Positions 37,490 to 48,516 of a stretch of DNA of 64,000 nucleotides are shown piece by piece. The stretch is from Marsupella aquatica (taxonomy: Eukaryota > Marchantiophyta), in the NCBI GenBank assembly GCA_973895155.1, contig OZ316895.1, forward strand, positions 23,312,001 to 23,376,000. The letters are read 5' to 3'. Each line of letters opens with the position of its first letter. Within the stretch, counting starts at the first letter, position 1. Both the position numbers and the translations under genes were made by a program. The notes beneath the pieces are model-generated. The model searched no databases. It saw nothing but the letters and a program-made list of their open reading frames with translations, and was not told the origin of the DNA.

Positions 37490-38555
37490 TTGTTAAGAAA
37501 TAAGATATTGTGTTGCCCAAGATGTTGTTAAGTGAAAGATGTCACAAAGTAAAAAGATGTCTTCAGAAAAAGTAGTTTTGCCAAACATGCCATTGTGTGA
37601 AAGATGTTATTAAGAAAAATGTGTCATTTTGCCAAAGATATTGTGAAGTAAATGACGTTAAAAGAAAAATGGTGTTATTTCACCCAAGCTATGTTCTGTG
37701 AAAGATGTTATGAAATAAAAAATCAAGGAAACTAAGAAGGAGTGAGTCTTTTTCTCTGTTTTGTTTTTTTTACCCAAAATGCCCATGCATTTGAATGGCG
37801 ACCACTATAAATTGGAGCAACGTTATATTATTGGTTTCAGAGTTAGTGTTTTAGGGTTTAGCAAAGATGACTATTCTCTCAATATCCTTTCAATCCCAAT
37901 GCGTTGCATAATAGATGTTATCTGGTTAAAGATGTTGTTGAGAAATAGATCATACGTGGTGCAACAGATAATCGTTGAATAAAAATGATAATTGTTAAAA
38001 TACATTATTACACAAAAACTTTTGTTGAGTGAAAGATATCATTGTGAAAAATAGAAATTGGGGTTCATGCAAGATAACTAAAAATTAACTAATTTCCAAA
38101 GAGTTAAATCTCCTTTTTAAGAGCAAAAGCCAAAATAATATAATGTCAACTTACTCTCTTCCCCTTAGTGCTAGCTCCCTACCAAAACCATTATCTCAAG
38201 TAAATCTTTTCACTTTCATGCCCCATGCCAAATGTACTCTAAATTAATAGACCATAAAATAATATACTTACACTTTAATGCTCCATGTCAAAAAGTATTA
38301 TAAGCAAGCTACAAAATAACTACAGTAGCACATGCAAGTACTCTATGATATATTATATCTACCTTGTATTATAACTTACATACCTACCTTGTACTATAAC
38401 TTACAGCCAATTTTAGGTTCCCATCTCACTCAATCCAAGAACCATAAATAATTCAAGCAAATCTCTGATGGCTTAGTTTTGTTCCCTCCTTTTCATTTTT
38501 GTAAGGGGACGAAGGACTAAAACTGGCGAGATTGGTTATTATAATAGATAGAAGA
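37490..38555. other. Intergenic, no gene recognised
   Basis: AT-rich. Degenerate echoes of the neighbouring minisatellite (aagatgttgttaag, gtgaaagatgt) run to about 37,710. No gene is present. Confidence 0.5.
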
Positions 38556-38558
38556 TAC

Positions 38559-38668
38559 TGTTAGACTCTACCTTTGACCGGACGACCGGACCAGCCGGTC
38601 ACCCTGGTCCCACTATATGTACTCCTATTCCCGACTATACACATGTTCATTCCATTCATATTCTCACA
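38559..38668 (+). repeat. 5' LTR
   Basis: 110 bp, TGTTAG...CTCACA. It has a TATA-like 'actatatg' near 38,611 and the palindromic 'ggaccagccggtcacc'. It differs from the 3' LTR by about six substitutions and a 4-bp indel (attc). Confidence 0.9.
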
Positions 38669-38692
38669 CGTTATCAGCACGAGGTCTCAGCC
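38669..38692 (+). promoter_or_regulatory. Putative primer-binding site
   Basis: Directly after the LTR lies 'cgttatcagcacga'. It is not complementary to the 3' end of initiator tRNA-Met. It fits the anticodon arm of plant tRNA-Ile(AAU), remembered as 'tcgtgctaataacg', if the wobble A is inosine and pairs with C. Drosophila copia is primed by a cleaved tRNA in just this way. Inference, to be checked. Confidence 0.5.
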
Positions 38693-40366
38693 AGCGGAAC
38701 CGAAAAGAAGAAAGAGAAGACCATGGAGAATTGAATTTTTTTTAAAAATGCCGAATGGAAGATAAAGCGTGATAAGAGATGGAGCACACGGGTCTCGTTT
38801 TTCCTTAGGAAAGCGAACCAAAGGAAGAGCGAATAAGAACTTTTCGAAAACAGAAAGGAACCTGGAAAACTTCAATCTGGCCTCAGACGATCAAGAGAAG
38901 AAGGTCGAAAGCAGCAAATGTGATATAGAAACGAGAGATTGAGGCGCAATCTGAAATTACCATGATTTGAAGGCCGAGCCATGACGGAACGATCTCATAA
39001 GGACATCGAAGATCACTTAAGGAGGCAGAAGAGCAGAGCCTAGACATACACGGCAGCCCACCACGAAATCTAAATAGAGACGAAAAGCAGACCCGGGGAG
39101 ATTCCCATAAGAAACGACAAAGGGCAATCGGGAAGAACCCTCAAACAGTATAATGATATGAAGAAGGCCACAATCTGAGACGAAATTGATCAAGACAAGT
39201 TCAAAAGAAGGCGAACGTGGAGACAGCATTATCATAGAGTGGCTACAAAGATCACCGAAAGGAATCGAGAGACGAAAACAATAAGGACACTGAGAGCACA
39301 CAGCAGAAGGAAAGAAAGGCAGCAAAGGCCGCCTCATATTTTCTTGGAGAATTCGTCATTTTTTTTGGTCGAAGGTGGAATGGTGATTTTTGAAGTGCAG
39401 CGGAGTGCAAGATCAGAGGATCGTGAAGCGAAGAGTGCGCATTGACTCAAAAGCACGAAACAAAAAGGAGGAAAGCAAGGCAGAAAAGGTGTGAAAAACG
39501 AAACGATCGAAGCAGGAAGAGAAGGACATCGCAGGATCCATAGGGACGAAACCGAAAACAAATTGAACTCGTTGAAGGGCAGAAAAATCGAGAGGAAGAG
39601 AACTCGAAGTTGAAGCGGAGGCAATGAGATACGAAAAGGTGAGAGAGAGGTAGCCACCGCCTCAATCCCCATAAGGACACCACGGATAAGAAAGCCAGGT
39701 AAAGCCGAGGCAAAAGAAAACAGCAAAACTCACTGAAAGGAATCGAAGAACAGAGCCCTGGATCGAGTGATCGGTGAAAGAAGGCCACAAGTAAAAAGGA
39801 GATTTGAAGGTCACACGAAGAGGCGTGAAGGGGGCCACCAAGAGGTGTCAAATTGAGCAACATTGCAAGGAAGGATGACAAGGGAAAACCGATAAGCAAA
39901 CCTCCCTCCTTGACTACACAGTTTTTACAAAGTCATTTCCTGCACACCAAGCAATCCATGCACTTAACCAAAATAAGAGCACATAACCGAAAAACCTCCA
40001 GAACTGCACACCGTAACAAAGAAAATTAACCTTACAAAGACACATGTGCACTTAACCAGGGCACGACTAAAAAATCACCCATAAATGCAACCCTAAGTGC
40101 ACAACCGGATAACTGCACAATTTCACAAAGGAAATAGCGATTACAAAGGAAACCTTGCAGTTATACATTTACAAAGAAACCCAACTTAATAAGTGTAAAC
40201 CCTAAATTCTGCAAAAACCCAAACATTCTCGCTTTACTCGCCCACGAATTAGATAGCCCTCCTCAACCCTTTCTCCACCATTGCATGCGGCAAATGTGCA
40301 TTGTCTTTTGACTATATATATTATATATAAACACGCACACCACCGTTGCACGCCAGGACCTTAGAG
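38693..40366 (+). other. Long untranslated leader of the copia element
   Basis: About 1.7 kb, strongly purine-biased on the sense strand (aagaag, gaaagg, gaga motifs) to about 39,900, then A/C-rich. Antisense frames of 130 and 150 codons (39,334-39,899) are a by-product of the purine bias and have no motif. Confidence 0.7.
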
Positions 40367-41572
40367 ATGACCAACCTTGAGAAACTCACCTTCCCCGCCC
40401 TAGAAATAGATGGCGGCAACTACCTAGAATGGTCCATGAACCTAAAAGAAAACCTAACCTCGCTAACCCTACTCCCTGCGATAGGGCTCGCTCAACCCAT
40501 CCTTGCTAGCGAACCACAACCAGACCCATTAACTAAAGCCAACGAATCTAAGGCTCTAGTATTCCTGAGACGCCATATCCATAGATTCCTACAAAGACAA
40601 TACATGCACCTCTCAACCCCCCGTGAACTTTGGACAGCGCTCCAAACCTGATTCGACCACCAAAAACTGGTCGAACTGCCTAAAGCCAGGCAAGACTGGC
40701 TAAACCTACGAGTCTAGGACTTTACCTCTATTTCAGCCTACAATAGCGAACTCTTTAGAATAACCTCAACTCTCGCACTATGTGGCGAGCCGGTCACAGA
40801 CACGGATCTGCTAGAGAAGACCTTGTCGACATTTCATTCATCGAATGTGTGGCTATCAACACAGTATCGAAACATGAAGTTCGGGCAATACTCCGAGCTC
40901 ATAGCCCACCTCCTAGTCACTGAAAGAAACCAAGAACTTCTTTTCGTAAACTCTAGAAAACGACCTGCGGGCACAATGCCCTCAGGACAACAGAATGAAA
41001 CCCATAACATAGAAAATGATGAACCCTCCACATCGAGGCAAGGCATTAAACGCACTAAGAATAGCAACCGGAGAAACACCCACAACAGGGGGAGTTTCTA
41101 TAACCAACGTCCACAATATAACTCCCAATGAACTTTTCGAGGACGTGGAGGACGAGGCGGACGTAGCGGACGCGGAGGACGCGGCGGTGGAAGAACATAT
41201 AACAACAACCGCCGAAATGATTGGTCACAATCCCGACCACAACGGGAACGCCCAAAATGCCATGCATGTGGCATGACCAACCACCTAGCCAGAAACTGTA
41301 GAATCCCACAACACCTTAAAGAGCTATATCAACGATCCCTCAGGGACGGACAAATCTCTAGGGCACCACCCCATGAAACCCACGGGGCGTTTATGGAGTC
41401 TAGCGACCCATTCCAAGACTTTACAGATCTGCCTGCCCAACCAGAGGCACACTTAGTGGCAAGTAGCCCCACTACACCAGATTTAAATAGTCCAAGCACA
41501 TGTATTATTGATAGTGCGACCACGCATACTATCCTCCGGGATAGGCACCTTAGAATCTGCCATTTTTGCCCA
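40367..41572 (+). pseudogene. copia gag and protease region, broken
   Basis: The first ATG is at 40,367. One frame runs through a UBN2-type gag start (FPALEIDGGNYLEWSMNLKE), then a Gly/Arg-rich stretch and the zinc knuckle CHACGMTNHLARNC (C-X2-C-X4-H-X4-C, about 41,256-41,297). The protease follows, with the catalytic motif IIDSATTHTIL near 41,505-41,537. Stops interrupt the frame at 40,649 (TGA), about 40,714 (TAG) and 41,129 (TGA). A 22-bp tandem duplication (41,551-41,594) then breaks the frame. Confidence 0.88.
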
Positions 41573-41594
41573 TAGAATCTGCCATTTTCGCCCC
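41551..41594 (+). repeat. 22-bp tandem duplication causing a frameshift
   Basis: Units 41,551-41,572 and 41,573-41,594 both begin 'tagaatctgccattttt/cgc' and differ at two bases. The extra 22 bp shifts the frame by one between protease and integrase and creates a TAG at 41,573. Confidence 0.92.
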
Positions 41595-43292
41595 GAACGC
41601 AACTCGTAATCTCCTCAGTTTCAGAGATATACGAGCAAATGGACTACACGTCCAAACAGGCGATACAAGAGACCAAGAGGTCATCCACTTGGTTGAAAAT
41701 ACCCCTACGGGGAAAATCATTAAAGAAACCCTTTTCTCGTATCCTTGCGGGTTTTATGTAACTCATATAGAATGTCTGCATAACAATGTCAACACAAGTG
41801 AATTGCATGCGCTCTGGCATGCACGCCTCGGCCACCCCGGCCAATCAATGCTAACCAAAATAACTAAGAATTCAAGTGGCATTCCAATCAATACACGCCA
41901 CATTCAAGCTAGCACCCCATGCACTGCATGCTCACGCGGCAAACTAATAACAAGGCCCACGACATCAAAATTGCCAACCAACATACCCAAATTCTTGGAA
42001 ATAATCCATGCCGATGTTTGCGGGCCAATTAACCCACCGAGCGGACCATTCCGCTACTTTATGGTATTAATCGACGCATCAACTAAATGGTCAAATGTGA
42101 CACTGCTTTCAACGAGGAACATGGTTATGCCTCGCATTTTGGCGCAAATCTTGCACGTGAAAGCACAATTCCCAGATCACCCCATTAAGACACTAAGGGT
42201 GGACAATGCAGGGGAATTCACATCCGAAACATTTGATGACTTTTGTACATCACTTGGCATCGACATACAATATCCTATACCTCACGTGCATTTTCAGAAC
42301 GGATTAGCCGAAGCGGTCATTAAACGCCTTCAGTTAATCGCACGCCCATTACTAATGCAGTCAAAACTCCCCGTCTCAGCATGGGGACATGCCATATTAC
42401 AGGCTAATGCATTAATCCAATACCGCCCATCGGCTTTTAACACCTATAGCCCATACCAAATTGCTAATGGTATAAAACCTGACTTATCCCACCTTCGTTC
42501 ATTTGGATGTCAAGTAATGGTCCCCATTACTCCACCCAAACAAACCAAGATGGGACCCCAACGACAGTTGGGGATATACATCGGATTCGACTCACCGTCC
42601 ATAATCCGATATATGGAGCCTACAACTGACAACATTTTTAAAGCCAAATTTCTAGATTGCCATTTTGACGAACACATTTACCCACCATTAATAACCCCTG
42701 AACACCCACAACCACCTTTGGAGTGGGAAAGACATTCGCCATTTTGGCAAGACCTTAGAACGAATCAAGGTGAGAAAGAAGTTCAACGAATTTTGCAACT
42801 CCACAAGATTGTGGAAGAACTTCCTGACGCTTTCGTTGACACATCACAATTTACCCGCTCACATATTCTAGCTGCGAGAGCATCTGCTCGCATCGAATTA
42901 TCAAGTGAGCCAGCAAGTACATCCCAACCTCGTGCAAAACGAGGTAGACCCTTGGGATCAAAAGATAAACAACCACGAAGGCGTGGTTCATCTATACCAT
43001 CTTCACCTGATGTCGATCATACCGAATCTACATCCCATGAAGAGATCTCTATCCACTACGCACACACAGGTGCGATGTGGGATAGAAATACTACTTCAAT
43101 AGATGATGCTTTTGCATTAATGGTGGCAACACATATCACTGACGATACACCCGAACCAATATCTATCTTAGAATGCCAAAACAGACCAGATTGGCCTGAA
43201 TGGCAAAAAGCTATAAATGGAGAATTAGATTCCCTACTCAGCAGACACACTTTTGGCCCAGTCGAGCCAACACCGCAAGACGTACACCTAAT
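41576..43292 (+). pseudogene. copia integrase region
   Basis: An intact stretch of frame encodes the pre-integrase zinc-binding H-H-C-C segment (LWHARLGHPG ... CTACSRGK), the integrase core with catalytic D (IIHADVCGP), D (LRVDNAGEF) and E (NGLAEAVIKR), and the GKKG-like spacer leading to RT. The frame ends in a second frameshift at about 43,290, right where the reverse transcriptase starts (YKWTFIRKRNNKG). Confidence 0.9.
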
Positions 43293-44912
43293 GGCTACAA
43301 GTGGACATTTATCCGCAAAAGAAATAATAAAGGCCAAGTTGTACGCTATAAAGCACGTCTGGTAGGGAAAGGATTTACACAACAACCGGGAATTCATTAC
43401 GATGAAACTTACTCACCGGTTATGGATAGCACAACATTTCGATATCTTATCGGATTTGCCATTTTCCATCAACTACAGATGCGACAACTGGATGTTGCAA
43501 CTGCATATTTATATGGCACTTTAGACACTTGTCTATACATGCGATCACTTCCTGAGTTGGAGCAACGACACCGAGCTTTAGCTCAAGGCGCTAAATCGCA
43601 TATCCCATATTTACATAAGATTATAACACAATTATCTCAAGTTACACCTCATGTGTCATCTACACATGTAACTCATAATAACGACACCGCTGTGTCAACC
43701 GTACGGAATACTCGCCGCGGACTAGCTATCCGCGTGTTGAAGGCATTATATGGCCTGAAACAAAGTGGCAGAGTATGGTATCAAAGATTTACTGATGAAA
43801 TGATTGCCATGGGTTTTTCCCATCATGCCATTACACCATGTTTATTTATTAAACATGTGGATGATGAATATGTCATCGTTTCTATTTATGTTGATGACTT
43901 AAATATATTTGGGACACCCCAACTTACAGAAAATATTATTACCAGTCTTAAATCAACATTTGAGATGAAAGACCTTGGACATACAAACTTTTGCTTAGGC
44001 TTACAATTGGAGATCTTACCTACTGGCATGATACTCCACCAAACCACACAAACCGAAAAGATCCTAAAATAGTTCAATATGAACCTAGCACACCCATTGA
44101 CGTCACCAATGGTAGTACGTTCATTAGAAAACAATACTGACATTTTTCGCAAGCGCGAGGAACATGAACCAATATTAGGACCAGAAACTCCTTATCTTTC
44201 TGCAATAGGAGCATTAATGTACCTAGCAAATCAGACTAGACCAGACATTGCATTTGCAGTTAACTTACTAGCCAGACATAGTGCAACTCCCACAGCCAGA
44301 CACTGGAATGGAGTTAAGCACGTATTTAGATATCTACGTGAAACCACCGATACCGGGTTATTTTACCCATTCGGTGCAAACCACGAGCTCATAGGATACG
44401 CGGATGTCGGATATCTCTCCGACACTGACACTGCAAAATCCCAAACTGGATATGTTTTTACCATAGGGGGTACCGCTTTTTCTTGGAAAAGCGTGAAACA
44501 GACCCTAACAGCAACCTCATCGAATCACTCATAAATCTTAGCTCTACATGAGACTAGTCGTGAAGCCGTTTGGTTACGATCCTTTATAAATCACATCAAC
44601 ACCAAATGCGGCCTACCACCACTAACGAAGCCTACTAACATTTTTGAGGATAACGTAACATGTATACAGCAGATCACAAAAGGATTCATCAAAGGCGATC
44701 GCATGAAGCATATAGCTCCGAAGTTTTTCTACACCCACGAATTACATGAAAAAGAGATCAACATTTTGCAGATTTCAAGTGCAGACAACTATGCGGATCT
44801 CTTCACCAAATCACTATCGCCATCAGTTCATCACCGACACTGCCAGGCGATTGGACTGCGGAGTGTGCGACGCATGATGACCGCGGAGACTACTGCTCCA
44901 CATGATACCTGA
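43293..44912 (+). pseudogene. copia reverse transcriptase and RNase H region
   Basis: The frame resumes with the RT start, KARLVGKGFTQQPGIHYDET, LDVATAYLYG (first catalytic Asp), YGLKQSGRVWYQRF and the active-site motif YVDDLNIFG (about 43,888-43,914). The connection and RNase H follow: LSAIGALMYLANQTRPDIAF and ELIGYADVGYLSD (catalytic Asp), then the terminal SADNYADLFTKSL. Stops occur at 44,070 (TAG) and 44,532 (TAA). An insertion of about 60 residues lies between LYMRSLPE and the YGLKQ motif, longer than I expect for copia. Confidence 0.9.
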
Positions 44913-45230
44913 TGATGCTGACGACATGATGCTTATGATATGCTGCTGACGACCAACTGATGAAACAGATGTTAAAGCTAGATTTACTATAGCATCTAAC
45001 TTTATACACTATTGACATTTATTACGACGAGGACTGTTAGGCTGCACTCTTTTTCCTTTAACACTCATATTTTCTCTGCTACATTGGTAGAGTTTTTTCT
45101 AAGCTAGAGTTGATAAAGGTTTTTTAACAAGACAGTCTACCTTGATTGTACTTATATCATGTATTTCCTATGAACATGATATAATAGGTATAGTCTATGT
45201 TATCTATATAATTGTCACGTACTATATATC

Positions 45231-45240
45231 CAAAGGGGAG
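45231..45240 (+). other. Polypurine tract
   Basis: 'aaaggggag' directly precedes the 3' LTR, as needed for plus-strand priming. Confidence 0.75.
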
Positions 45241-45346
45241 TGTTAGACTCTACCTTTGACCGCACTCCGGGACCAGCCGGTCACCCTGGTCCCACTATAT
45301 GTACTCCTATTCAAGACTATACACATGTTCCATTCATATTCTCACA
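45241..45346 (+). repeat. 3' LTR
   Basis: 106 bp, matching the 5' LTR apart from about six substitutions and a 4-bp deletion. It ends 596 bp before the start codon of the MFS gene. Confidence 0.9.
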
Positions 45347-45859
45347 AATACACTTTTGCATTAGTTCGAAAAGTTCATTATGATGTACAGCCCAATGCTG
45401 ACGATTGTTGATCCATCGTACATCCCAATGTAAGTGGCATCTGGGGTGTCGGCTGGTATCGTCCCATTTGGCCTAACCTTGCACTGTCTCGAGGGTTTCT
45501 GAGTTTTCTCTTTGTTTATAATAAATCATTTAGATTAAGATCTTTCCAAAGAAAAAGAAAAAGAGAAACAAAAAACAAGCACGATCTCGCCCTTCCGCTA
45601 AAACGAGCCAAGCTTTTCCTCTTGTCTCGATCCGTGTCTCGATTGACACGATGAAAGAACTCGCTGCACTTCCAAAGTGTTAGATCGATCGCAACTCTGG
45701 AACTAATACTGTAGTTTCGAGTGCATTCCATGCAGAATTGGTTCTTACTGAAAGACACGTACATTAGAAAATCCGTGATTGTCATATATACTTCCCTTTG
45801 CACTGTCTTCTGAACGTTGCAGTTGCTTGAAATTAATGCTGCCAATAGTCTCGAATACG

Positions 45860-45979
45860 GCAATTGCATCGAGAGTAGCATATGGGACTCTGACCTGAAA
45901 CGTCGGAGTTGGGCATACGGGAATTGCATCAAGAGTAGCATATGGGACTCGGACTTGAAACGTCGGAGTTGGGCGCTCA
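45860..45979 (+). repeat. 60-bp tandem duplication over the MFS start codon
   Basis: Two 60-bp units (45,860-45,919 and 45,920-45,979) both contain 'agcatatgggactc'. In the first unit the ATG (45,882) reads ATG-GGA-CTC-TGA, a three-codon upstream frame. In the second unit the base change opens the frame, and this ATG (45,942) is the gene's start. Confidence 0.88.
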
Positions 45980-47351
45980 GACTACGGTCCAGCAAAGCAC
46001 ATCAGAAGGCGAATCCCAGCTGCCTCAATCCTCACCGGAGAAATGGAACCTCGGAGCTCTCGAGTCTGGCCCAGATGGCGACGGAGAAAAGGAGAATAAT
46101 TGGGCTGCTGGAACTCCACCTTCGCCCGAGAAAGATGAGACGACCACGTACCCGGAAGGGGGCGTGCGCGCATGGGTCGTCGTCCTCGGTTCATGGTGTG
46201 GAATTTTCGCTTCTCTGGGTACGGCGAGCACCTTCGGGTCCTTCCAGTCGTATTTCATCACGCACCAGCTCTCCTCGTACAACCCCGGGGCGGTAGGCTG
46301 GATTTTCAGCCTGTATGCGTTCCTAGCTTTCGCAGGCGGCATTTTTGTTGGGCCAATTTTCGATTCGTATGGACCAACGTGGCTCATCCTGGCGGGGAGC
46401 GTTGGAGTGTGCTCGTGCATGTTCCTCATAGGGCTTTGCAGACAGTACTGGCAATTTCTGGTTGTGTTCGGATTCTTGGGAGGCGGGGGTTCGTGTCTCA
46501 TCTACACCCCCTCGGTTGCAGCTATTGGTCATTACTTCAGGAGAACTCGTGGAAATGCAATTGGCATTGCATTATCGAGCAGTGCGATTGGAGGCGTGCT
46601 CCTTCCTATACTGCTTGAGAAATTAATTCCCAGAGTGGGCTTTGCGTGGAGCACCCGGATAATCGGCTGCATCTACGTCTGCGTCTGCGTGATTGCCTGC
46701 ATTCTCGTGCGCTCGCGTCTTCCACGGGCGAAGGACGCGAATGCCTGGCCCGATTATAGAATTTTCATGGAGCCGGCTTTTGCCATTACTGTGCTCGCTG
46801 TTTATCTGCTTCAGTGGGCGTACTACATTCCTCTTGCCTACATCAGCTCCTACGCGCTTCACCAGGGCTTCTCCTCCGCCTTCGCTTCTCAGGTCCTCGT
46901 GTTGCTGAACTTGGGCTCCATCTTCGGGCGCTGGCTTCCGGGCTTAACTGGTGATATAATTGGGCATTACAATAGCGTCATCATCATGACGTTACTCATC
47001 ATCGCCTCTGTCTTTGGGATCTGGCTACCTTTGGGACAAACGAAAGCAGGACTTGTAGGCTTTACTGTCACTTTTGGGTTTTCTTCCGGGAGCATCCTTA
47101 CTCTGACTGCGGCTTGCATTGGGCAGCTGTGCCAGACGAAGAACTATGGACGCTATTATGCTACTGCATATACAGTTGCCTCTGTAGGATATTTGACTGG
47201 AATTCCGATAGGTGGGGAGCTCGTGGGCATGAGTCACGGAGATTACATGAGCTTGATCTACTTCGTTGGAGTTTGCTATGTGGGCGCAGTGCTAGCGCTT
47301 GTCGTCGTGAGGATTTTGCAGACGGGGTGGACGATATTGGTGGCTTATTGA
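45942..47351 (+). CDS. Fungal-type MFS monocarboxylate transporter-like protein (MCH/MCT family)
   Basis: A single uninterrupted frame of 469 residues. After about 70 polar residues rich in Ser, Glu and Pro, the sequence PEGGVRAWVVVLGSWCG (71-87) is the family signature at the first membrane segment (usually PDGGxxAW). About 12 hydrophobic segments follow, with a central loop after VRSRLPRAKDANAW. GPIFDSYGP is the loop after segment 2, and YFRRTRGNAIGIALSSSAIGG is typical of fungal Mch proteins, which carry monocarboxylates, riboflavin or unknown solutes across membranes. The C-terminus (VVRILQTGW) matches the family end, so the protein is complete. The gene is intronless and richer in G+C than its surroundings. 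Plant MFS families do not have this signature as far as I know, so transfer from a fungus is likely. Substrate unknown. Confidence 0.9.
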   Translation: MGLGLETSELGAQTTVQQSTSEGESQLPQSSPEKWNLGALESGPDGDGEKENNWAAGTPPSPEKDETTTYPEGGVRAWVVVLGSWCGIFASLGTASTFGSFQSYFITHQLSSYNPGAVGWIFSLYAFLAFAGGIFVGPIFDSYGPTWLILAGSVGVCSCMFLIGLCRQYWQFLVVFGFLGGGGSCLIYTPSVAAIGHYFRRTRGNAIGIALSSSAIGGVLLPILLEKLIPRVGFAWSTRIIGCIYVCVCVIACILVRSRLPRAKDANAWPDYRIFMEPAFAITVLAVYLLQWAYYIPLAYISSYALHQGFSSAFASQVLVLLNLGSIFGRWLPGLTGDIIGHYNSVIIMTLLIIASVFGIWLPLGQTKAGLVGFTVTFGFSSGSILTLTAACIGQLCQTKNYGRYYATAYTVASVGYLTGIPIGGELVGMSHGDYMSLIYFVGVCYVGAVLALVVVRILQTGWTILVAY

Positions 47352-48515
47352 TCGAGGGAAGAGAAGTGTCACTTGAGATCTTTGCCTTCTCAGGCGCCAC
47401 GTTGTTTATCATTCCGGGTAAGTCTGATCAATACATACGATCTGATTGTTTTCATGTATCGGATTTTGTTACAGATAACTAAGCATTCCTAACGCCCTTG
47501 TCAATCGCTGGAAACATGGTACAAGGTGCGGTCAGTTATCTGAGTGTCGTACTTGAAAGATTGCAATTCCTAGTCAGGTTATGAATTTCATTTCAGGTAC
47601 TGGTTGAGGCTCATATGTAAATGTTCGGTGCAGAAGCTGTCTGCAGAATTATTATGGGTCTCATTAAACAAGTGCCAAGCTAGAGCCTCGGCTAGGCTAG
47701 AGCTTGGTGAATTGACTGCATCCACAAATTGTGAGCGGGCACCGGAACGATGAGGGAGCTACTGTAGGACAGCCACGGATTCTGTGGCAATTTCTAAATT
47801 AGGCCGGCGATCTCAAACAGTGATCTCAAGTGAAAAGAATGAGCTTAAAACGACACAATCACGATTGCGATCTGTGTCGGTACGTCATCTTTTGTTTTCC
47901 TAGATATTCGAATTGAATTTTACTCTGGCTTCTCATTGGCGCTGTACTGTTCCTGGATTCATTGTCTCAACTCATCATATAACACGCACCTGGAGATATT
48001 GACTCCATGAACAACTCCCGGATTTGATGGCCATCCGGGGACGAAGTTTGAAAGATACCCCTCGACTCCTTACATCCTTTCTACAGGGGCGTCTGCCTTA
48101 GTTTGGTGGAAAAACTATGATTGGCCGTTCTCGAGAGATGTCTGACAATACGACAACAGGCTGAATTACCTAGTGCTGGACTGGGTTGGAGCATTCTCTG
48201 CCTAGCTTGCCAAGTTGTAGGGCGAAGTAGGCATCCATCTCCTGAGTGAGCCTTTGACATCGAGCGCCTGCTACACATTGCGAGCAGCGATTCTCCTCGT
48301 TAATGTACCCAGTCTAAACCAGGTTCTCAGTAATTACCTAAATCAAGGTCAAAAGACTAAACTCGCTTAGTGCCCTCAAAGACCCACAATCGTTGGTTAG
48401 TACTGTTTATATCCTCTGGAAGCCAGAGACAGAGATTGCCACTTGCTGAGGACATAAAGACTTAAGCCCTGGGATCAACGAAACCAGAAATTTCCCGTTC
48501 CTGGGGAGATCAAAA
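47352..48515. other. Intergenic, no gene recognised
   Basis: 3' flank of the MFS gene, with no further coding sequence that I recognise. The minus-strand frame 48,081-48,278 has no motif. Confidence 0.5.
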
Positions 48516-48516
48516 C

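Larger units (their letters stand above)
38559..45346 (+). mobile_element. Ty1/copia LTR retrotransposon, full length but inactivated
   Basis: The element spans about 6.8 kb with the order LTR, leader, gag with CCHC knuckle, protease, integrase, reverse transcriptase, RNase H, LTR. Integrase before RT defines copia rather than gypsy. LTRs are only about 110 and 106 bp, starting TGTTAG and ending TCTCACA. Flanks gatac and aatac look like a 5-bp target duplication with one change. The purine run 'aaaggggag' just before the 3' LTR is the polypurine tract. The leader before gag is 1.7 kb, purine-rich, with no sense frame. Five in-frame stops and two frameshifts make it non-functional. Confidence 0.93.

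Noticed and set aside
39334-39899. Two antisense frames of 130 and 150 codons in the copia leader
   Set aside because: The leader is purine-biased on the sense strand, which removes stops on the other strand. Hydrophobic low-complexity peptides without motif, inside a retrotransposon leader.
45516-45995. 159-codon minus-strand frame
   Set aside because: Antisense of the MFS 5' end and its 60-bp duplication, which explains its internal repeat; no start context or homology seen.
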